From positions 1 to 7,767 of the forward strand of contig DRLZ01000111.1 in the NCBI GenBank assembly GCA_011322755.1: 7,767 nucleotides of DNA, in the 5' to 3' direction. Positions 1 through 6,148 of the stretch are shown here, one piece after another; position 1 is the first letter of the stretch, and each line of letters starts with the position of its first letter. The translations under genes were made by a program, and so were the position numbers. The DNA comes from Crenotrichaceae bacterium. Lineage in GTDB: Bacteria; Pseudomonadota; Gammaproteobacteria; Methylococcales; DRLZ01. A model generated the notes under the pieces. The model was not told the origin of the DNA and searched no databases. It worked only from the letters and a program-made list of their open reading frames with translations.

Positions 1-3000
1 AATTGTTGCAATCAAGACAATTGTCATTGATTGCCGTATTCATGCCATGACCCTGCCATCCACCGTTACCATCATCACCATCTACATTGATGTAGATACT
101 AGTGAACGCGGCTAAGGTAGGGTCAGCACCATCTGCCACCAAGTCAACAACAAAGCTATAGGTGTAATCACCATTGGCATTTCCTGTTGCAGTCAGTGTC
201 ATAGGTTGTGCACCCCAATCGGCAGCATTTGGATCACTGGAATAATCTACCCATGTGCAGTTCCCCGTATTATCGCAATAATTAATATTAGCGTTAATAT
301 TTTGAGGCACAAAAGTGTTTCCAGTTCCATCGCTGGCTTTACCATAAACAGTACCTGTGATAGTCACTGTACCTGGGGCTACACCTGTTACAGCATTGTC
401 CATATCAACATAACGTGGACGGAGATTGCCATTGCTGGTAAAAATCTCAACAGTGGCATTGTTCCAGTCTGCGTCGTTGATATTGATCATGTTGAAACCA
501 TCATACAATGTCACCTCAAAACTAAAGGCGCCATCTGTAATCGGGAACCGACCAAAACTACCATCTGCATGCCACTCACCCTCGCCATCAACTGTTGCAC
601 TACTTGTTCCAGTAATAGTGACAGTCATGGGTTGAGTTGCCATGGCAGTAGTATCGTAGCGAGCCTGTGATCCGGCACAAGGGTCTGTCGCAGCAGCATC
701 AACCACTGGTGAGAGCGCTGTGCTACCGTCTAATACAGTAACCGAAACAACAGGGGCTGGCAGTTCATTGGTGTTATCCACATTAATATCTGCGTTATAC
801 CAGTTTTTGCCATCGCTGATGTTCAGTGTGCTATTACCTGGATACACTGTTACAGACAAACTCCAATCATACAAACCGTTTGAATTTACAACGTCACTCG
901 CGGTAACAGGTGTCGCTTTGATCTGACGACCACAAACCCACATGTCTGCATTGATCATGCGCCCAGGAACTGTACTTGTTCCGGTAACGGTAACACTGTC
1001 AACACTTGCAATCGCATAAGGATCGAGTGAATCAGGAGAAAAACGCGCGCCTGTTTCGATTACATTGTTGGGATCATTAGGGTCAGGATTTGTAAAAGAC
1101 TCAGCTTTATACATTGGCACCGAAGTAGTACCTGACATTCCTGACATAGCATCAACTGTCATAGCTGGTGGTGTGTAAGCGCAATCAGCTGTGTTGATTA
1201 CACGAACTCCCATCCAGTTCCAGTTTTTATCAAACAGGTCTATGAAGTTATCAGTATTGACTGTTGCATCCGAGCTACCAATTAATGGCACTGTTACACT
1301 GAACACACCATCAGCATCAGCCTCGAGGACAAACTCTTCCCAGTAATACTGAGGATTCGTTGGATCATCGATGTTGCCGTTCCAGTATGCACGCATTTCA
1401 CCCGCTGTGGCTGTACCTTCAATTGTTACACTACACTGAGCCGTTGTGTACTCTCCATTAAATGGATTTGTCGTATCAAATGTAGTTGTATCAATTTTAG
1501 TCACTTCAGGTCGAATGACTTTGTTACCCAAATCGGTATACAAATCAATGTTGAACCAATTGTCTTTCACATCCTGAATGCGGACATAGTTCCATCCATT
1601 GAAAACGTCTACAGTCAATTCAAATGTGCCATCTGGCGCAACACTCAGGCGATCACTCTGCCATCCACCATCACTACCCACTTCCCAGCGAGGTTCACGG
1701 TCACCAGAAGTATCATCAGCGAACTCCATTCGGCCAGTAATAGTAACAGTATTATCAGTGACTGCAGAAACATCCCACATTCCACCGTTACCCCAATCTT
1801 CCTTCTGGGTAACAACTGTACTGTCTGTGGCATTCATGACAACAATTTCAGAAATTGGTGGAACGTACACAGATCCTTCTGCTGTTTTAACACCAAAGTT
1901 TGAACTGAAGTTTTGGCAACCATTTTCATCACAAATTGATGCATTGATGTTTACCCAGTTTTCACCTTTGAATACTTCAACATCTGTAATAAAGTCACCG
2001 TTTGCATCCAGCTGAACAGAACGACTGGCTCTTGCTTTTGCAAAGTCATTCCAAAGCTCCAAGCGGAGTTCATTAACTTTTGAACAATCAATAATGGTGC
2101 AATCAACCGATCCAGATACGACGATACCTGTCGCTGTGTCAGATTGATAAAAATCCCAACCATCATTAACAAGCGCAGTACCAGCTTGGTCAGCAACACT
2201 ATTAATGGTTATAGCAGTTGGAATACCACCGGTAGAATTGATCTGGAACCATTTTTCAAGAATAAATCCACCTTGATCAGCAGTTGTTCCACCTGCCGCT
2301 TGCTGACACGTCCATGAACGAGATTTATCATCCATAACACCCACGTTACTCACACCTTGGTTCAATGCAATTGTCACCTTAGCTTGGCCACTTGCATCAA
2401 AATCAAAGCAATATTCTCTGTGAGTATTACCATCAACAAAGACTGCACCACCGGTAGATTCGTCACGGGCTTTAGTGATTGTCAAAGTTGCCACATCAGC
2501 AGCACCCAAATCATAACCACGGATTAATTCGGAGAATACAACTGCTTCTCCATCTGCACCGTTACTTGTACCTACACCAGAAAACTCGTCATACATAAAA
2601 CCATCAAGTGTGCCAGAATTAGTGTTTACTGAAACATCTAACTCCACATATTCACCTGCAATTTTAAAACGAGATAACTCAGACATAGCAACAACATCTT
2701 TTGGCAATGAAGTTTGGCGTCCGTCCTGTACATCACGTACAGTATTGGAGCCCAAAGCTGCAATTTGCCAATAGACTTCACTACCTGGACGAGGATCGAA
2801 GCCATCAGTAAAACCAAAATCTTCACTGATTTCTGCTACAGTGCCGGCATCCATTGCTACGTCAATTGCGCTAGGAATATCAAATGAAGTCTGAGTTGGA
2901 GGAAGAATCATCGCAAAACCCGATTTAGGATTACGTGAATCAATAAATATCATCGCATAAGAAGCTGCATCTGCAATTTCTTCCCATTCGAATGTTACAT

Positions 3001-4942
3001 CAACTTCCTGACCAGTCTCTGGATCGTAACCCAGATTTAACTCTTCACCATAAGCCGGTTGAACCAGGTTCAACACTGTTGCTGCTGAGATTTCCTGACC
3101 ACGAGTATCTATGCCTTCGGATGCACGAACTATGAACCAGGCGCCATTGATTTTTTGCAACGTAGCAAATAATGAATCCTGAGGTACAGCTTCTTTACAA
3201 TCCTGATTAGTAATACTTGAATCACCGCCCAATACAAATTCAAAATCAGCTGTGTCACCAACAATATTGATTGTATCAGGGATAGTACCTGTAACAGTTA
3301 CGCCACAGTAATCCCAGAATGTGAACGCTTGATTCATCATTTCGCTGAATTCAGCCAAATCATAAATACCATCACGATTCAGGTCGTTTGTGTCAAAACC
3401 GTTCGCCGCATTATATTCCATAAAGAAATCACCACTCATCACGCTTTGCAGCTGTGGCAAGTTACGATCATTCATAGAACGTATCCATTTACCGAATACA
3501 TCTTTCACATCAACTTGCGCATTAACTGTTGCAATTTCATCTGCGGTTGCGTTTTCATCAAGTACCGCAATACCTTCAGATGTTGCTTCAGTTTGGAAAG
3601 ATGTTTTTAATTCGTTCATCACATTACCGGCCAGATCCTTACCACCTGAAACTGTAATATCATAAGTTGTAGCCAATTTTAATGGCTCACCAAGAACGAA
3701 TTCATATTCATAAGTCACTTTTGTTGCTGTACCGACTTCTGTTTCCACTCGACCAACAAAAAGGACACCAGGCTGTGCACCAAGGCTAGGTTCAGCTGTT
3801 AACAATAAACCATTAACATCCATGCGTTCATTAGAAGAAATTCGAATGGGTTCAATTAATGAAACACCGGTTTGGTTAACAGGGCTAACCAATGTAGCTG
3901 TTGGAGAAACATCATCAATCAGATCAGTGAGTGACTGTCCAGCAGCAAGCGCCATAATCTTAAATGTACCAACACCTGTTTCTTCCAGGAATCGGCCATA
4001 AATATTATAAATCGCACCAACAATACCCAAATCACCATCAGCACCCATAACTGTTACGTTATATTCTGTACCTGGCGTCCAGGTTTCACCATCATCAAGG
4101 TAGTAAGTGGCTGTCAACCAGTCTGCTGACAATGTCCATGTACCAGATGGAACAGTTGAGCCATCAGCTGCAGTTATTGTCAGGAAGTCACTTGTAATGG
4201 CTTCACGAAACATAGGCATGGAGAAAGATACTTGAACAGCAGCATTTGGTGCTAATTCAAGAGAGCTGTCACCCCAAGTTTGTGTACCATCAGTGTTTTT
4301 AGAAACACCTAACATGCTGGTAATGGTTGGTGAAGCTGTACTTCTTTGTGCTACCAGGTCAAGTCCTGACATCACACCTTCAAATTCGTTTACAACAGAC
4401 TGAAGTGCAACCAGATCAGGAAACAATCCTTTTAAAGTAAAAGCCAGTAATGTGTATTTACCCGATGGAATTGGTGCACCGTCAGAATATGCATTACCGT
4501 TTTTGGCAGCATTAGAAGTTACTTTTAACTCATAGTCACCCAGCTCATCCGTGGTTGCAACTGCAACAGGATATTTCCACTCAGGGTGTTCTGCGTTATA
4601 CAAGTAAACGACGCCATTGGCGAAAGCGCCACCGGGCTCACCAAAAACCAATGCCCGGCTATTTAATGCCGAGTATTCAGCCGATGCTTTGGCCAATGCT
4701 TTTTGGTATGCTTTAGAACCGGGCTTGCCCGCTTTCATGGCTGCGGAAATAATCGCTTTATTTCGCGCTTTGAAACTTTGGTCACCAGTTAAAATGGAAG
4801 ACAACGTAACTTTACCAGATACAGTTGTTGGTGCCGCTGTATTTGCGCTACCGTCGCCCCCACCATCACTAGAACAACCAGATAGCACTAGCACCATACT
4901 CATGATGCAGGCTATTAGTAGTCTAAATCGATGTTTGATCAT
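1..4942 (-). CDS. Giant modular surface lipoprotein with Ig-like, NTF2/EF-hand and Fn3-like domains (3' end outside window)
   Basis: One reading frame stays open for 1647 codons from the ATG at 4942-4940 to the left edge, with no stop, so the protein is longer than seen. An AGGAG lies 9 nt upstream. Residues 1-22 form a lipoprotein signal (basic KHRFR, hydrophobic stretch, lipobox LSGC). Cys23 is the predicted lipidation site; Ser at +2 suggests outer-membrane sorting. A Gly/Ser/Asp-rich tether follows. Domains by eye: carboxypeptidase-regulatory-like about 40-170 with a Lys/Ala-rich insert at 52-97; SbsA/Big_5 Ig-like about 204-330 (VSFSMPM) and 345-453 (SSNERMD, GGKDLAGNVM, SFQTE); NTF2-like about 470-612 containing an EF-hand loop at 520-531; Fn3-like about 628-732 (FEWEEIADAASY, VYWQIAALG); then about seven divergent beta modules from 764 on. 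No catalytic motif was seen. Family knowledge supports an exported adhesion or scaffold role; the exact function is unknown. The gene is probably its own transcription unit, 397 nt after the hydrolase gene. The reading frame and lipoprotein call are solid; domain names are by-eye assignments. Confidence 0.9.
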   Translation of the reverse strand, partial: MIKHRFRLLIACIMSMVLVLSGCSSDGGGDGSANTAAPTTVSGKVTLSSILTGDQSFKARNKAIISAAMKAGKPGSKAYQKALAKASAEYSALNSRALVFGEPGGAFANGVVYLYNAEHPEWKYPVAVATTDELGDYELKVTSNAAKNGNAYSDGAPIPSGKYTLLAFTLKGLFPDLVALQSVVNEFEGVMSGLDLVAQRSTASPTITSMLGVSKNTDGTQTWGDSSLELAPNAAVQVSFSMPMFREAITSDFLTITAADGSTVPSGTWTLSADWLTATYYLDDGETWTPGTEYNVTVMGADGDLGIVGAIYNIYGRFLEETGVGTFKIMALAAGQSLTDLIDDVSPTATLVSPVNQTGVSLIEPIRISSNERMDVNGLLLTAEPSLGAQPGVLFVGRVETEVGTATKVTYEYEFVLGEPLKLATTYDITVSGGKDLAGNVMNELKTSFQTEATSEGIAVLDENATADEIATVNAQVDVKDVFGKWIRSMNDRNLPQLQSVMSGDFFMEYNAANGFDTNDLNRDGIYDLAEFSEMMNQAFTFWDYCGVTVTGTIPDTINIVGDTADFEFVLGGDSSITNQDCKEAVPQDSLFATLQKINGAWFIVRASEGIDTRGQEISAATVLNLVQPAYGEELNLGYDPETGQEVDVTFEWEEIADAASYAMIFIDSRNPKSGFAMILPPTQTSFDIPSAIDVAMDAGTVAEISEDFGFTDGFDPRPGSEVYWQIAALGSNTVRDVQDGRQTSLPKDVVAMSELSRFKIAGEYVELDVSVNTNSGTLDGFMYDEFSGVGTSNGADGEAVVFSELIRGYDLGAADVATLTITKARDESTGGAVFVDGNTHREYCFDFDASGQAKVTIALNQGVSNVGVMDDKSRSWTCQQAAGGTTADQGGFILEKWFQINSTGGIPTAITINSVADQAGTALVNDGWDFYQSDTATGIVVSGSVDCTIIDCSKVNELRLELWNDFAKARASRSVQLDANGDFITDVEVFKGENWVNINASICDENGCQNFSSNFGVKTAEGSVYVPPISEIVVMNATDSTVVTQKEDWGNGGMWDVSAVTDNTVTITGRMEFADDTSGDREPRWEVGSDGGWQSDRLSVAPDGTFELTVDVFNGWNYVRIQDVKDNWFNIDLYTDLGNKVIRPEVTKIDTTTFDTTNPFNGEYTTAQCSVTIEGTATAGEMRAYWNGNIDDPTNPQYYWEEFVLEADADGVFSVTVPLIGSSDATVNTDNFIDLFDKNWNWMGVRVINTADCAYTPPAMTVDAMSGMSGTTSVPMYKAESFTNPDPNDPNNVIETGARFSPDSLDPYAIASVDSVTVTGTSTVPGRMINADMWVCGRQIKATPVTASDVVNSNGLYDWSLSVTVYPGNSTLNISDGKNWYNADINVDNTNELPAPVVSVTVLDGSTALSPVVDAAATDPCAGSQARYDTTAMATQPMTVTITGTSSATVDGEGEWHADGSFGRFPITDGAFSFEVTLYDGFNMININDADWNNATVEIFTSNGNLRPRYVDMDNAVTGVAPGTVTITGTVYGKASDGTGNTFVPQNINANINYCDNTGNCTWVDYSSDPNAADWGAQPMTLTATGNANGDYTYSFVVDLVADGADPTLAAFTSIYINVDGDDGNGGWQGHGMNTAINDNCLDCNN
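68..2653 (-). repeat. Array of about seven divergent Ig-like modules within the lipoprotein
   Basis: The C-terminal half repeats a loose pattern. Each module opens with a strand like V-T-I-T-G-T and closes with D-x-(N/D)-G-x-F-x-x-x-V-x-V-x-x-G-x-N-x-x-x-I, often followed by a Lys/Asp-Asn-Trp turn. By-eye modules (residues; nucleotides): 764-880 (2653-2303), 938-1020 (2131-1883), 1064-1139 (1753-1526), 1170-1256 (1435-1175), 1315-1388 (1000-779), 1439-1505 (628-428) and 1524-1625 (373-68). Clear examples of the closing motif are FNGWNYVRIQD, YDGFNMININD and YPGNSTLNISD. The 764-880 and 1170-1256 modules are the most diverged. Copies differ strongly in sequence, so the duplication is old. The array may continue past the left edge. 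The pattern resembles bacterial Ig-like or glucodextranase-B-like domains, but family assignment needs a profile search. Confidence 0.65.
3107..3535 (-). other. NTF2-like domain with embedded EF-hand calcium loop (residues about 470-612)
   Basis: The segment has the order typical of SnoaL/NTF2-like folds. A first helix (VFGKWIRSMNDRNLPQLQSVM) is followed by a GDFFMEY strand, a helix (FSEMMNQAF), then beta strands with VTVTGTI, DTADFEFVLGG and a closing FATLQKINGAWFIVRAS. Between the early strand and the helix sits D-L-N-R-D-G-I-Y-D-L-A-E (520-531, nucleotides 3385-3350). It fits the canonical EF-hand loop with ligands at positions 1, 3, 5, 9 and 12 and Gly at 6. Cys546 and Cys582 may pair. 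The EF-hand match is exact by pattern; the NTF2-like fold is inferred from the order of elements. Confidence 0.55.
4877..4942 (-). other. Lipoprotein signal peptide (residues 1-22, cleavage before Cys23)
   Basis: The N-terminus begins MIKHRFRLL, continues through a hydrophobic stretch (about 8-20) and ends in the lipobox L20-S21-G22-C23. The Cys codon TGT is at 4876-4874. This is the standard signal peptidase II pattern. The residue after Cys is Ser rather than Asp, which by the E. coli Lol rule favours transfer to the outer membrane. The signal supports the ATG at 4942 as the true start, because the next in-frame ATGs (codons 14 and 16) would remove the basic n-region. Confidence 0.9.
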
Positions 4943-4951
4943 TAAATGCCT

Positions 4952-4956
4952 CTCCT
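4952..4956 (-). promoter_or_regulatory. Ribosome binding site of the lipoprotein gene
   Basis: On the minus strand AGGAG precedes the ATG at 4942 by 9 nt. It is a strong Shine-Dalgarno at normal spacing and fixes the start together with the signal peptide. Confidence 0.8.
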
Positions 4957-4987
4957 AAATTTGTGTACTACAACCAATCCCACCCTT

Positions 4988-5015
4988 TTTTGGTACAGAC
5001 CCTTCTGTACCAAAA
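4988..5015. repeat. Perfect 12-bp inverted repeat, 4-nt loop, upstream of the lipoprotein gene
   Basis: The arms are TTTTGGTACAGA (4988-4999) and TCTGTACCAAAA (5004-5015), separated by CCCT. The repeat ends 45 nt before the lipoprotein ATG, on the side of its likely leader. Neither strand has a T-run directly after the stem, so it is not a standard intrinsic terminator. It could be a dimeric regulator's operator or a hairpin in the 5' leader RNA. The symmetry is certain; the function is inferred. Confidence 0.6.
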
Positions 5016-5339
5016 TGTGGCAAAACCGTATTCAAAGTAAGTAACAAACAAGCTTTTAAAACGATCCTGTCACAGGTAGTAATCAACTGTCATAGCGGTC
5101 AATTTAGAAGAAGCTTTAACTATTTTTTAATTATTTTTTTTTGCTTTTTTTCAATTACTTAGGGAATATCTATATTAGTAGTTTTCAATAAATTGATTTT
5201 GGTAATTTAATTAAGGTATTAGTAAATATAACTACCTGAATTTCTAATCGATTGTTTTTTTTGCTTTATGAGAAGTAGATAGGGGAACTTTTCAGATGGG
5301 TAAAAGTGAGAACTGGGTCACAGTTTTTTTTAGGCCAAG

Positions 5340-6137
5340 TCAATTTGGAAGAGAAAAAATCGCACATGTGTTTGCAGTCATTTGATTGGCTATTTGTTGC
5401 GGGGACTCACTCCGCAGTTCACAAATCTGCCGAAATACGGTCAACACAGTCAGAGGCGTATTAATTTCCTGGGAATAATTCGCTGGCCGCATATCCGGTG
5501 CATCGGTTTCCAGCACGATAGCCTCAAGAGGAAGGTCCGAAACCAGTTGCCTCAAATGTCTGGCCCGCTCAAAGGTCATTGCACCACCAAAACCCAGTTT
5601 AAAACCCAGTTTAAGGTATTGTTCTGCTTGTTGAAAACTTCCATTAAACGCATGAACTGTCCCGCCTACCAGAGAAAATTGCTTTAAAAAGGACAAAACG
5701 TCATCATGAGCTTTTCTAACATGCAAAATAACAGGTAGATTGAGTTCATTTGCCAGTGCCAGTTGCGCTAGCAATAATTTTTGTTGAAAGTTTCTATCAA
5801 GATTTTTTAAATAATAATCCAGACCAATTTCACCAATCGCAATTGATGGATTATTTTGTATAAAAACCTTCAGCGCCTCCACATGTTCCAATTTATGTTC
5901 TGCCAGAAAATAAGGATGCAAACCATAGGCTGGGTAAATAGAAGAATAATCGTTGGCTACTTTTTTTAATCGTGGCCAGGTGTCTGCTGTAACACCTGGC
6001 ACGATAAACTTTTTAACACCTTTTACTGTACATTCATTAATGAGTGCTTCACGGTTTTCATCAAACTCGGGAAAATCCAGATGACAGTGGCTATCGATCA
6101 GCTCAAGAGGTTTGGCACTATCATTCTCTTGAACCAT
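5340..6137 (-). CDS. yjjV: TatD-family metal-dependent hydrolase, YjjV-like
   Basis: A complete 265-residue protein of the TatD/amidohydrolase TIM-barrel superfamily. Metal-binding and active-site landmarks are all present: H17 and H19 in IDSHCHLDF, E103 in GEIGLDYY, H139 in ILHVRKAHDD, H162 in VHAFNGS and D212 in LETDAPDMRP. The YPAYGLHP segment, the KLGFKLGFGG strand and the ETDAPDM ending resemble E. coli YjjV more than TatD or YcfH, at the usual family length. TatD-family enzymes are metal-dependent hydrolases, several with reported DNase activity; the physiological substrate of YjjV is not settled. The protein should be cytoplasmic, as no signal peptide is visible. The ATG at 6137-6135 lies 11 nt after the prfC stop, so the two are probably co-transcribed. 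Its Shine-Dalgarno is weak, which is compatible with translational coupling. The family call is very secure, the YjjV subtype fairly secure. Confidence 0.9.
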   Translation of the reverse strand: MVQENDSAKPLELIDSHCHLDFPEFDENREALINECTVKGVKKFIVPGVTADTWPRLKKVANDYSSIYPAYGLHPYFLAEHKLEHVEALKVFIQNNPSIAIGEIGLDYYLKNLDRNFQQKLLLAQLALANELNLPVILHVRKAHDDVLSFLKQFSLVGGTVHAFNGSFQQAEQYLKLGFKLGFGGAMTFERARHLRQLVSDLPLEAIVLETDAPDMRPANYSQEINTPLTVLTVFRQICELRSESPQQIANQMTANTCAIFSLPN

Positions 6138-6148
6138 AACAAAACCCG

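Larger units (their letters stand above)
4943..5339. other. AT-rich intergenic region, probable control region of the lipoprotein gene
   Basis: No coding frame with credible protein content was found here. The region holds the inverted repeat at 4988-5015, a CTGTCA element repeated at 5067-5072 and 5087-5092 (the first within the 11-bp palindrome CCTGTCACAGG), and long T-tracts between about 5121 and 5152 and around 5254. A minus-strand TTGACC at 5102-5097 could be a -35 box, but no good -10 lies at the right distance. A weak TTGAAA at 5154-5149 with ATTAAA at 5131-5126 is another option. Neither is strong enough to list as a promoter. No clear intrinsic terminator for the hydrolase gene is visible after its stop at 5340. 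Confidence 0.5.

Noticed and set aside
206..4958. Plus-strand and off-frame minus-strand open frames across the left region, for example 206-670, 1599-2015, 3329-3665 and 4617-4958 on plus and 1645-1833, 1951-2199 and 2638-2826 on minus
   Set aside because: They overlap the continuous 1647-codon minus frame, have low-complexity or cysteine-rich translations without recognisable domains, and are expected shadows of it.
4988..5015. The 12-bp palindrome as an intrinsic terminator
   Set aside because: Neither strand has a U-tract after the stem, and it lies far from the hydrolase stop and next to the lipoprotein start.
5126..5154. TTGAAA/ATTAAA as a sigma-70 promoter for the lipoprotein
   Set aside because: The spacing is acceptable, but the -10 matches the consensus poorly and such boxes arise by chance in T/A-tract DNA.
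5311..5331. Small hairpin AACTG-GGTCA-CAGTT followed by a T-run on the plus strand
   Set aside because: It looks like a weak terminator only for plus-strand transcription, where no gene exists. On the minus strand, which needs a terminator after the hydrolase gene, there is no T-run after the 5-bp stem.
5589..5612. Perfect tandem 12-bp duplication (AAAACCCAGTTT twice) inside the YjjV-like gene
   Set aside because: It encodes KLGFKLGF, which corresponds to the normal QLGYKIGV segment of E. coli YjjV, so protein length is unchanged. The DNA identity is probably coincidental codon similarity, not a recent insertion.
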